A stretch of DNA of 64,000 nt from an uncultured Pirellula sp. GTDB lineage: Bacteria > Planctomycetota > Planctomycetia > Pirellulales > Pirellulaceae. The DNA lies in NCBI GenBank assembly GCA_903892355.1, contig CAITIE010000098.1, forward strand, positions 124,001 to 188,000, given 5' to 3'. Position numbers and translations under genes: made by a program. Each line of letters starts with the position of its first letter. The stretch's first letter is position 1. The notes beneath the pieces are model-generated. The model was not told the DNA's origin and ran no database searches. It saw nothing but the letters and a program-made list of their open reading frames with translations. This document shows, in pieces, positions 9,096 through 18,493 of the stretch.

Positions 9096-10274
9096 TTAGA
9101 TGATACCAGGTTGGCTGACATTGATACCCTTGAGGGCCATCTTCAAGGCTTCGGGGTTCGGTGCGACTTCGAATGCTGTTGGGCGATCGATGAGACCATC
9201 GTCGATGAGTTGTTTAAGGCTCATCGTGAAGTCTTGCATACCTTCGGCGGCGCCGATGCGGATCGCATCAGCGAGTTTCTGATCTTTCTCCTCCAGGAGA
9301 AGTTTCCGGATCATCGGAGAGAAGGTCATGATCTCGCAGGTTGGGACCCGCGATACCCCTTGTTTGATCGACTTCAGAAGTTTTTGGGCGACGATTCCTT
9401 TCATGTTGAACGCGATCGCATTTCGGATTGCCTTGTGCAACTCTTCTGGGAACAAGTCGAGGATACGGCCGATGGTGGAGGGTGCCGAGGAGGCGTGGAT
9501 GGTACCGAACACCAAGTGCCCTGTTTCCGCCGCGTGGATGGCTGTCATAAACGTTTCCTCATCACGCATTTCGCCGACGAGGATGATGTCTGGATCTTCC
9601 CGCACCGCATGCTTCATCGCGATCCCGAAGTCCTTCACATCGGTCCCGACTTCGCGTTGGTTGATCAAGCACTTGTCTTCGGTGTAAACGAATTCGATCG
9701 GGTCTTCGAGGGTCAAGATATGTTTGCGGTAGTTTCGATTGATCCAATTGAGCATGGATGCGATCGTGGTACTTTTTCCCGAGCCGGTAACGCCGGCCAG
9801 CAGCACCATCCCTTGATCGAATTTGCAAAGCTCTTCCAAAATTGGGGGCAGGAACAATCCTTCGAAGTTCGGGATAAAGTTATTGATCCGCCGAGCGACC
9901 AAGCCTGGGCGACCAAGCTGTTTGAGCATGTTGACGCGGAATCGCCAATTCTCGCCGTCGACGTTTACCGTATACGAGAAGTCAGCTCCACCTTCTTCTT
10001 CGAAAATTCTGCGGTTGCGGTCGTCGAGCATGGGTATCAGCAGTCGGACCATTTCCTCCACTTCGATGGGGGGGCGGTTGAGGGGTTTCAGATCCCCTTT
10101 GACGCGGACGATGGGTGCAGTTCCAGCTTTCAGGTGCAAGTCGCTACCTTCGAGTTTCACGCAGGCCTTGAACAGCTTGTCCACCTCCAGCTCTTGCTTG
10201 GTCTTCAAGAGGGATGCGGCGAGCGCATCGGCGGGTGGGGCGGCATTGGTGCGATTGTTTTCTGCAACAGCCAT
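9096..10274 (-). CDS. pilT: Type IV pilus retraction ATPase PilT-like
   Basis: Intact Walker A LLAGVTGSGKSTTIASML, Asp box ILTLEDPIEFVY, Walker B DPDIILVGEMRD, His box GHLVFGTIHASSA. Start set at MAVAENNRT. Confidence 0.85.
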   Translation of the reverse strand: MAVAENNRTNAAPPADALAASLLKTKQELEVDKLFKACVKLEGSDLHLKAGTAPIVRVKGDLKPLNRPPIEVEEMVRLLIPMLDDRNRRIFEEEGGADFSYTVNVDGENWRFRVNMLKQLGRPGLVARRINNFIPNFEGLFLPPILEELCKFDQGMVLLAGVTGSGKSTTIASMLNWINRNYRKHILTLEDPIEFVYTEDKCLINQREVGTDVKDFGIAMKHAVREDPDIILVGEMRDEETFMTAIHAAETGHLVFGTIHASSAPSTIGRILDLFPEELHKAIRNAIAFNMKGIVAQKLLKSIKQGVSRVPTCEIMTFSPMIRKLLLEEKDQKLADAIRIGAAEGMQDFTMSLKQLIDDGLIDRPTAFEVAPNPEALKMALKGINVSQPGII

Positions 10275-10513
10275 GGTGCGTCTTTGTGGTGATAGAGTTC
10301 TGGAGAACCGTTGGAAAAGTTTGGGCGAAAAGGGCCGCGGCCATTGCTGCGGGTCCTTGGGCGGATGGTGCGACCGAACGGCGTCTCGAGTATTGTGGTC
10401 GAAGTTGTGACGCTTGTCATCCGTCAAGTTTGAGGAACTTGGTCGAGGCATCCCCTGCCTTTGCAATTTTTGCGCCTTCTCTTCTATGGTGACTCGATTC
10501 TCGCGAATTGGAA

Positions 10514-11281
10514 TCAAAGTCGGACTGGAATTCCTCGTTCCGCCATCATCCGTTTGGTTTGAGCGATGGTGTATTCGCCGAAGTGAAAGATACTTGCTGC
10601 CAGGACGGCATCTGCTTCGGCGAGCAGGATGGCATCGATCAGGTGTTCCGGGCGTCCCGCACCGCCGCTCGCCACGACCGGGATCGATACGGCTTGGCTG
10701 ACCGCCCGGGTGATCGGCAAGTCATAGCCATCCTTGGTTCCGTCTTTGTCCATGCTGGTGACGACAATTTCACCTGCGCCGAGTTCTTCGACCCGCTGCG
10801 CCCATTCGACGACTTCGATGCCCGTGGGGGTTCTGCCGCCATGGATGTGGACCTCCCAGAACTCTTTTCCGTTCCGGATGACCCGCCTGGGGTCCATGTT
10901 GACGACGATGCATTGCGCCCCGAACCGTTCGGCGGCTTCCCGAACAAAGTCCGGATTTTTGCATGCGATCGAGTTGAGGGAGACTTTATCGCAGCCGGCT
11001 TGGAGAAGTGTCCGGATATCGTCGACCGTGCGGATTCCACCGCCGACGGTCAAAGGCATGAAGATCTGCTCGGCAGTTCTTCGAACGACATCAATCATGA
11101 TCGATCGTTCTTCGTGGCTGGCGGTGATGTCGAGAAAGACGAGTTCATCGGCCCCTTCGGCTTCGTACCGCGAGGCGATTTCGACGGGGTCGCCGGCGTC
11201 TCTCAATTGGACGAAGTTGGTGCCTTTGACCACGCGGCCCGCATGGACATCGAGGCAGGGAATCACTCGTTTGGCCAGCAT
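10514..11281 (-). CDS. hisF: Imidazole glycerol phosphate synthase subunit HisF
   Basis: [34 protein letters not shown]..., [39 protein letters not shown]. Confidence 0.95.
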   Translation of the reverse strand: MLAKRVIPCLDVHAGRVVKGTNFVQLRDAGDPVEIASRYEAEGADELVFLDITASHEERSIMIDVVRRTAEQIFMPLTVGGGIRTVDDIRTLLQAGCDKVSLNSIACKNPDFVREAAERFGAQCIVVNMDPRRVIRNGKEFWEVHIHGGRTPTGIEVVEWAQRVEELGAGEIVVTSMDKDGTKDGYDLPITRAVSQAVSIPVVASGGAGRPEHLIDAILLAEADAVLAASIFHFGEYTIAQTKRMMAERGIPVRL

Positions 11282-11288
11282 CCGAGGA

Positions 11289-12437
11289 TTAACCTTTCGC
11301 AGCCATCAGTTTTTGGAAGTCATCGAACAGGTAGCTGCTATCGTGCGGTCCCGCGGAGGCTTCGGGGTGGTATTGCACGCTAAAAGCTGGATGTTGTTTG
11401 TGCCGTACTCCGGCGATGGTGTTGTCGTTCAGATTCCGATGGGTGATTTCGAGGCAATCCGGTAGGGTTTCTTCAGTGACCGCAAAACCGTGATTCTGCG
11501 AAGTGATTTCAACGCGCCCGGAGCCGCAATGGAGGACTGGTTGGTTGGCACCTCGGTGACCAAACTTCATTTTGAAGGTTTTCGCGCCGCTGGCGAGGGA
11601 AAGGAGTTGATGCCCTAAGCAAATTCCGAATACTGGTTTCTTGCCTAGCAGATTTCGGATGGTGGAGATCGCGTATTCGAGCGGCTCAGGATCTCCGGGC
11701 CCGTTGCTCAAGAAGACGCCATCGGGATTGAGCGCGAGCACATCCTCGGCGGTCGCGGTGCCAGGCAGGATCGTGACGCGATTGCCGCGGTCAGCGAGGT
11801 GCCGTGGGATGTTCCACTTCATCCCAAAATCCAAGCAAACGACATGGTAATTGTGTTGGTTTTCGTGCGAGTTCGATTGGCTCGCAAGCGAATGAAGGTG
11901 CTCGGACCATTCCCGTTTTTGGGTGGGAATCACTTCGCGAACGAGGTCACGACCGACGAGCCCCGGGCTTTTCCTCGCCTTGGCAACCAGTGAATCGGCG
12001 TCGAAATCGATGCTGGAGAGGATCCCGCGCTGGGCTCCTTTGTCGCGAATCTTTCGTACTAACGCTCGCGTGTCGATCCCCGCGATGGCCACGATCTGGT
12101 GCTTGATCAAGTAGTCGCTGAGGGAGTTTTTCGACCGAAAGTTGCTGAAGATCCTGCTGTTTTCGCGGACCACAAACCCAGACACTTGAGGCCGCCCCGA
12201 CTCGACGTCTTCTTGGTTGATCCCAACGTTCCCGATCATGGGATACGTCATGGTCACGATCTGACCTCGATAACTCGGGTCGGTCAGGATTTCCTGATAG
12301 CCGGTTATCGACGTGTTGAAGACGACTTCGCCGTCCATTTCTCCATCGGCACCAATGGAAATCCCTTCGTAAACAGAGCCATCCTCGAGTGCCAGAAAAC
12401 CGCGTTTGCCTTGGTGAATCAAAGTCGTTTGCCCCAC
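11289..12437 (-). CDS. carA: Carbamoyl-phosphate synthase small subunit
   Basis: [10 protein letters not shown]..., [29 protein letters not shown], glutaminase motif [36 protein letters not shown]. Confidence 0.95.
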   Translation of the reverse strand: MGQTTLIHQGKRGFLALEDGSVYEGISIGADGEMDGEVVFNTSITGYQEILTDPSYRGQIVTMTYPMIGNVGINQEDVESGRPQVSGFVVRENSRIFSNFRSKNSLSDYLIKHQIVAIAGIDTRALVRKIRDKGAQRGILSSIDFDADSLVAKARKSPGLVGRDLVREVIPTQKREWSEHLHSLASQSNSHENQHNYHVVCLDFGMKWNIPRHLADRGNRVTILPGTATAEDVLALNPDGVFLSNGPGDPEPLEYAISTIRNLLGKKPVFGICLGHQLLSLASGAKTFKMKFGHRGANQPVLHCGSGRVEITSQNHGFAVTEETLPDCLEITHRNLNDNTIAGVRHKQHPAFSVQYHPEASAGPHDSSYLFDDFQKLMAAKG

Positions 12438-12767
12438 GTTTGCGTCGATGCATCAACCTCCCGAGCATCATAGCCGAGGCTCGAAAACTTACCAGTCTTA
12501 ACCCCCTGTCTTCCAGGGCTACCGAAAACGAGTCCGACAAACGCGGCATTGATTCGTTTTTCCGAGCAGGGGCGGGGGCAGGGGTACGGGTAATACGGGT
12601 ACGGGTAAGTGGTACGGAGTACTGGGTACTGAAAAGCGTATCTCAGTTGGGAAGAGACTCCGAGAGGCTCGCAAAAAGGAGCCGTAACATAGTGCAGGAT
12701 AGAGTTCGAGGGGCTGTTTTGAACCACAGGCCCTTGGTGCCACTCCTTTTCGGGGGGCAACCGGTTG

Positions 12768-13760
12768 CTAATCACCCAAGGGTTTGTTGGCGAAGGGTTT
12801 AAGTTCCCGAATCGCGATCTCATGGACTTTGCCATTGCTCGCGAGGCAATGGCCGGCTCGGATATCTTCGATGCCCGCCCAGGATGTAAATTTTCCACCC
12901 GCTTCGGTGATGACCGGAGCGACTGCGGCTACGTCCCATGGATTGACGATCGGGTCGACCATCAATTCCGCGCGGCCGGTAGCAACGAGGAGATAACCGT
13001 ACCCGTCCCCCCAGGATCGTGAAACGTAAGCCATGGACTGTAGGTTGCGATAAGCGGACTGGGCACCTCGCCTGTCAAAATTATCGACTTGGGATGTCAA
13101 GAACAGACCGTCGGCTAGATCGTCGACTTGGTTGACGCGGGTCCGCTTGAGGATTGGCCGGTCCCGATTTTCATGGCTTGTCATTCCATACCAAGATCCG
13201 AAGCCTTGAGCTCCCAACACCAACTCGCCGAGCGCTGGGATTGAGATCACCCCTAGCACGGGCCGGCTCCTGTAAGTTAAACCAACCAATGTCGAGTAAA
13301 GGGGAACGCCGGAGATGAAGCTTTTGGTTCCATCGATCGGATCGATGATCCATTCAAAGGGGGTGGTCCCGGCAATCCCTCCGAACTCCTCTCCCAGAAT
13401 CGCGTCGTCCGGATAGTGCGACTCCACAAGCTTTCGGACGGTTTCTTCTGCTTGTTTGTCCGCCAGCGTCACTGGCGAGCGGTCGTTTTTGCGTTCAACG
13501 CGGAAGGAGTCCGTCCGGAAATACTGGAGGGTTACCCGGCTCGCTTCGGCGGCCAGACGAAGTCCAAACGCGATTCTCTTCGCGAAATCGGCGGGCGTAA
13601 CTGAGTCCCAGTCTATGCCATTGCTGGTTTCCCCTAGGCCGGATTGGCCCGCTGGGATCGATTGGTTTTCGCTCAGGGTGTCCTCGATACCGGCTTCAGA
13701 GAGCGATTCCGGCAATTGAAAATCGGGAAAAGGTACCATGGGGAGCGAATCTCCTGGCAT
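12768..13760 (-). CDS. hisN: Inositol monophosphatase family, histidinol-phosphatase (HisN-like)
   Basis: DDAILGEEFGG, WIIDPIDGTKSFISGVPLYSTLVGL, DPIVNPWDVAAVAPVITEAGGKFTSW; close to hisF. Confidence 0.75.
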   Translation of the reverse strand: MPGDSLPMVPFPDFQLPESLSEAGIEDTLSENQSIPAGQSGLGETSNGIDWDSVTPADFAKRIAFGLRLAAEASRVTLQYFRTDSFRVERKNDRSPVTLADKQAEETVRKLVESHYPDDAILGEEFGGIAGTTPFEWIIDPIDGTKSFISGVPLYSTLVGLTYRSRPVLGVISIPALGELVLGAQGFGSWYGMTSHENRDRPILKRTRVNQVDDLADGLFLTSQVDNFDRRGAQSAYRNLQSMAYVSRSWGDGYGYLLVATGRAELMVDPIVNPWDVAAVAPVITEAGGKFTSWAGIEDIRAGHCLASNGKVHEIAIRELKPFANKPLGD

Positions 13761-13929
13761 CGAAGGCGGGTTTACGAAGGTAAGGCTTAATTGCCCAGCT
13801 AGGTGGAGTACAATAAAGCAGTCTCGAGTCGGACGCTAGGAGTGCAAGGATCGCAAGCACGCGTCGAAAAAAGCTTGAACTCGCCCCCCCCTGGCTTGGT
13901 TTCCTCCCCTAACCCCCTCCCTCAGATCC

Positions 13930-15393
13930 ATGTCATCGATCCCGCAAGCGGACTCGCGTTCGGACGACCAGCCACTCCCCAAGAGTGTGGATTCTGTTTC
14001 CGAGGGAAAAAGTGTGTTGTTGGAGCCGACCGACAGGTCCGGGGCCGTGTATTCATCGAACACTGACAAACCGCTCCCGAAGAGGTCGTGGGGGTATCGG
14101 TTCGCGTCGCTGGCATTGATCAGTGCCGTCGGTATCGCCGTTTATTTCACGCGCGATCGGTGGGAGCCAGTGTTGGAAGGTTTTATTCGGCCTGCCGCTG
14201 CGGGTGCGAGACCTAAACCTCGTCCACCCGTGGTCAGCATCGCCAAGGCTCAGAAAGAGACGGTGCCCCAGTACATCAACTGCCTCGGAACGGTAACCGC
14301 CTTCAACAGCGTTGTCGTCAAAAGTCGCGTCGATGGAGAGTTGGTCGAGGTTTCGTCGCAGGAAGGCCAAATGGTGGAGGCGGGGCAGTTGCTGGCCAAG
14401 ATTGATCCTCGGCCGTTCGATGCCGCACGCGATCAAGCCAAAGGTCAGTTGCAAAGGGACTTGGCCGGGTTGGAACTGGCCAGGCTCAACTACGAACGTT
14501 CAAAAAATCTTCCGGTTGGCGATACGTTGTCGCAGCAGGAGCGGGATGAGCTCGAGGCGGTTTACAAACAAGCTCAAGCGATTGTCGAGGTGGATCGGGC
14601 TGCGGTGGCGAACGCCGAATTGCAGGTGACTTACTGCAGCATCGTGGCACCGATTCGAGGCCGGATTGGGTTGCGTTTGATCGATCGTGGAAATATGGTC
14701 AAGGCTAGCGATCCGAATGGACTGGCAGTGATCACACAGTTGCAACCGATATCGGTCGTATTTCCTATCCCGCAGGATGAGATCCCGCGAGTGCAGAAAC
14801 AGCTATCGACGTCGAATGCCGTCCCTGTCTTCGCGTACGATCGAAGTTTTCAAAATCAACTAGCTTCAGGCACATTAACCGCGATCGACAATCAAGTCGA
14901 CGCGACGACGGGAACCTTGCGACTCAAAGCCACCTTCGAAAACACCGATGACGCTTTGTTCCCAAACCAGTTTGTCAACATTCGTTTGCTGGTCAAGCAA
15001 TGGGACGATTCAATTGTCATCCCATCGTCGGCGGTCCAGCGCGGGATCGATTTTCTGTATGTGTACGTGGTGCAAGAAGATTCCTCCGTGGAAATGGCAA
15101 AGGTTACGGTTGCTTTCAGCGAAGGTGGCCGATCGGTGATCAGTTCGGGGCTCGAAGAAGGGCAAACGGTTGTGACCGAAGGGACCGACAAACTGCAACC
15201 CAAAGCCAAAATCACCTTGCCAGGTGCTCCGAACTCCTCGGGTGGGCCGCCGGATAAAGTTGTGCCTCCGGAGAAGCGTGGCCTACAAGGTAATGCTGGC
15301 CCGCAAGAAAAAGGAGCGGTGTCTGAGCAACCGGACGGCTCCGACAAACACGATGGGCTGAATGCACCGAGCCCCTCGAAGCGGGCCCCTTAA
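13930..15393 (+). CDS. RND efflux periplasmic adaptor (MdtA/AcrA family)
   Basis: NCLGTVTAFNSVVVKSRVDGELVEVSSQEGQMVEAGQLLAKIDPRPF, APIRGRIGLRLIDRGNMV, followed immediately by two RND pumps. Confidence 0.85.
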   Translation: MSSIPQADSRSDDQPLPKSVDSVSEGKSVLLEPTDRSGAVYSSNTDKPLPKRSWGYRFASLALISAVGIAVYFTRDRWEPVLEGFIRPAAAGARPKPRPPVVSIAKAQKETVPQYINCLGTVTAFNSVVVKSRVDGELVEVSSQEGQMVEAGQLLAKIDPRPFDAARDQAKGQLQRDLAGLELARLNYERSKNLPVGDTLSQQERDELEAVYKQAQAIVEVDRAAVANAELQVTYCSIVAPIRGRIGLRLIDRGNMVKASDPNGLAVITQLQPISVVFPIPQDEIPRVQKQLSTSNAVPVFAYDRSFQNQLASGTLTAIDNQVDATTGTLRLKATFENTDDALFPNQFVNIRLLVKQWDDSIVIPSSAVQRGIDFLYVYVVQEDSSVEMAKVTVAFSEGGRSVISSGLEEGQTVVTEGTDKLQPKAKITLPGAPNSSGGPPDKVVPPEKRGLQGNAGPQEKGAVSEQPDGSDKHDGLNAPSPSKRAP

Positions 15394-15397
15394 AACG

Positions 15398-18300
15398 ATG
15401 AACATCTCCAAGATTTTCATCTTACGCCCGATTGCGACGGTTCTGTTCATGGTTGCCATCTTGCTCAGTGGAGCGGTGGCCTACCGACAACTTCCAGTGT
15501 CGGCCTTGCCTCAAGTGGACTACCCCACGATCCAGGTTTTGACTTTTTACCCTGGAGCGGGTCCCGAGGTAATGGTCTCCTCGGTAACGGCACCCTTGGA
15601 AAAGCAATTCGGCCAGATACCTGGCTTGTCCCAGATGACGAGTTCGAGCACGCAAGGCTGTTCGGTGATCACACTGCGATTTTTACTCGATCTCAACATC
15701 GACATCGCTGTTCAGCAGGTTCAAGCATCCATCAATGTGGCGGGTAATTTCCTGCCTCGCGATCTGCCGAATCCACCGGTCTATTCCAAGGTGAATCCGG
15801 CGGATGCGCCGGTATTAACGTTGTCCTTGTCCTCGGACACGATCCCGCTCCCTCGCATCCAGGATTTAGCCGATACGCGATTGGCACAGAAGCTTTCGCA
15901 GGTGAAGGGGGTTGGTCAAGTCTCCGTCACCGGTGGTCAAAAGCCGGCCATTCGCGTTCAAGCAAACCCGACGAGCCTGTCTGCGGTCGGATTGACCTTG
16001 GACGATCTCCGAACGGCGCTCGTGGCTGCCAACGTGAACCAAGCCAAAGGGAGCTTTGACGGACCGAAGCAGTCGATCATCATCGGTGCGAATGACCAGC
16101 TGTTTACGGCGGAACAGTTCCGCGAGTTGATCGTCGCTTACCGAAATGCGGCGCCGGTCAAACTAAAAGAGGTCGCCAACGTGATCGATGATGTCGAAAA
16201 CGTTCGGCAGGCAGCGTGGCATGACACGCAGCCTGCTGTCCTGCTCAACATCCAGCGTCAGCCCGGTGCCAATATCATCGATGTGGTGGATCGGATTGAA
16301 GCGATGTTGCCGCAACTGAAGGAATCGTTGCCGGCGGCGATTCGCGTTGAGGTGTTGACGGATAGAACCACCACCATTCGTGCTTCGGTGGAAAGTGTTC
16401 AGCACGAGTTGTTGCTCACCATTGGTCTCGTCGTCGTCGTCATCTATGTTTTTTTGCATAGCGTTCGAGCTACGATAATCCCCAGCGCTGCCGTCCCTTT
16501 ATCCATCGTCGGTACATTTGGGATCATGTACATGTTGGGTTATACGCTCAACAATTTGACTCTGATGGCGCTGACGATATCGACCGGTTTCGTCGTCGAT
16601 GATGCGATCGTGATGATTGAGAACATCATTCGGTATGTGGAAGAAGGGATGGAGCCGTTGCAGGCATCCCTCAAGGGTGCTTCGGAGATCGGTTTCACCA
16701 TCGTATCTCTTAGTGTATCGTTGGTCGCAGTTTTGATTCCGCTCCTATTCATGGGGGACGTTGTCGGTCGCTTGTTCCGGGAATTTGCAGTGACCTTGAG
16801 CGTTACAATTTTTGTCTCGGCGATCGTTTCCCTCACCCTGACGCCGATGATGTGCGCTTTGCTCCTCAAGGTGCATCCCGGCGGGGCCTCCCATTCATCT
16901 CGCGAGCGTGAGGGGCAAAGCGAATCGACGGGCTGGTTGTTTATTCACCTGTTGCGATTTTACGAAGTCACCTTGCGATGGACGTTGCGGCACCGTCGTT
17001 TCACGATGCTCGTGTTCCTGGTGACGTTGGTCGCGACGATTGTACTTTATATTCAGATCCCTAAAGGTTTTTTCCCAACGCAAGATACCGGGGTGATTCT
17101 CGGGATCACGGAGACCAGTCAAGACGCATCGTTTGCGAGCATGCAATCGAAACAGGCTGCATTGAATGCTGTTTTGGCGGGGGATGAAGCCGTGGAGAGC
17201 ATCGCCAGCTTTATCGGAATCGACGGCATCAATTTGACCCTCAACAGTGGTCGCATCCAAGTCAATCTCAAGCCGCATCATGAACGCGGCGAGAGTATCG
17301 AGCAAGTGATGGCGAGACTGTCGAGAAAGGCGTCGGTTGTTCCCGGCATCCAGTTGTTCCTTCAACCCGTGCAGGACCTGTCGGTGGAGACTCGCGTGTC
17401 TCGGACGCAGTACCAGTACTCGATCGAAGACTCCAATCCCGAGGAGTTGAAGGAGTGGGTTCCGCAACTGGTTGAAAAGCTCAAGTCCAGGCCGGAGTTG
17501 CGGGATGTTGCCAGCGATCAATCCAACTTTGGGAAGGAAGCGTTGCTCGTCATTGATCGCGATACGGCGTCGAGGCTAGGAGTGACACCGATGATGGTGG
17601 ATGATGTGCTGTACAACGCGTTCGGACAGCGGCAGGTCTCCACAATATTCACCCAACTCAATCAATACCGTGTGGTGTTGGAAGTAGCGCCTGAGTTCCG
17701 AGATTCCCTTGCGGACATCGGATCGATGTTTGTGAAAACGGGTAATGGGCGAACAGCACCGCTCGAGTCGTTGACACGGGTGGATTATCGCAATGCGCCC
17801 CTTGCCATCAATCATCAAGGGCAATTTCCTGTAGTGACGATTTCGTTCAATGTCGCCCCAGGGGTTTCTCTCGGCCAAGCTGTCGATGCTGTGGAAGCCT
17901 CGGCCAATGAGTTGCAGATACCGCCGAGCATGATTGGTGCTTTTCAAGGATCTGCCGAAGCCTACCAGCGGTCGCTCGCAACTACGCCGCTGTTGATCTT
18001 GGCCGCATTGGTGACTGTCTACATCGTGCTCGGTGTTCTTTACGAGAGCTACGTTCACCCGATCACGATTCTTTCCACATTGCCGTCCGCGGGGGTCGGG
18101 GCGCTGCTGGCGCTGATCTACTTCCGACTCGATCTCGGGATCATCGCGATCATTGGCATTATTTTGCTGATAGGGATCGTTAAAAAGAATGCGATCATGA
18201 TGATTGATTTTGCGCTTGAGGCGCAGCGGGTGCATGGGCTCAAGTCGGAGGATGCGATTTTCCATGCGAGCTTATTGCGATTGCGACCTATCTTGATGAC

Positions 18301-18493
18301 CACGATGGCGGCGTTGCTCGGGGCTGTTCCTTTGGCATTTAGCACAGGGGTTGGTGCCGAGCTGCGACAGCCGCTTGGGATTTGCATCATCGGCGGTTTG
18401 GTGTTTAGCCAAGTGCTAACGTTGTACACGACCCCTGTGATTTACTTGTGGTTTGACAAGTTTTCTCCATCGGCGGGCGAGGATGGGCGATGA
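15398..18493 (+). CDS. RND multidrug efflux transporter (MdtB-like)
   Basis: MNISKIFILRPIATVLFMVAILLSGAVAYRQLPVSALPQVDYPTIQV; about 1,030 aa, RND repeats, TM4 GFVVDDAIVMIENI. Confidence 0.88.
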   Translation: MNISKIFILRPIATVLFMVAILLSGAVAYRQLPVSALPQVDYPTIQVLTFYPGAGPEVMVSSVTAPLEKQFGQIPGLSQMTSSSTQGCSVITLRFLLDLNIDIAVQQVQASINVAGNFLPRDLPNPPVYSKVNPADAPVLTLSLSSDTIPLPRIQDLADTRLAQKLSQVKGVGQVSVTGGQKPAIRVQANPTSLSAVGLTLDDLRTALVAANVNQAKGSFDGPKQSIIIGANDQLFTAEQFRELIVAYRNAAPVKLKEVANVIDDVENVRQAAWHDTQPAVLLNIQRQPGANIIDVVDRIEAMLPQLKESLPAAIRVEVLTDRTTTIRASVESVQHELLLTIGLVVVVIYVFLHSVRATIIPSAAVPLSIVGTFGIMYMLGYTLNNLTLMALTISTGFVVDDAIVMIENIIRYVEEGMEPLQASLKGASEIGFTIVSLSVSLVAVLIPLLFMGDVVGRLFREFAVTLSVTIFVSAIVSLTLTPMMCALLLKVHPGGASHSSREREGQSESTGWLFIHLLRFYEVTLRWTLRHRRFTMLVFLVTLVATIVLYIQIPKGFFPTQDTGVILGITETSQDASFASMQSKQAALNAVLAGDEAVESIASFIGIDGINLTLNSGRIQVNLKPHHERGESIEQVMARLSRKASVVPGIQLFLQPVQDLSVETRVSRTQYQYSIEDSNPEELKEWVPQLVEKLKSRPELRDVASDQSNFGKEALLVIDRDTASRLGVTPMMVDDVLYNAFGQRQVSTIFTQLNQYRVVLEVAPEFRDSLADIGSMFVKTGNGRTAPLESLTRVDYRNAPLAINHQGQFPVVTISFNVAPGVSLGQAVDAVEASANELQIPPSMIGAFQGSAEAYQRSLATTPLLILAALVTVYIVLGVLYESYVHPITILSTLPSAGVGALLALIYFRLDLGIIAIIGIILLIGIVKKNAIMMIDFALEAQRVHGLKSEDAIFHASLLRLRPILMTTMAALLGAVPLAFSTGVGAELRQPLGICIIGGLVFSQVLTLYTTPVIYLWFDKFSPSAGEDGR

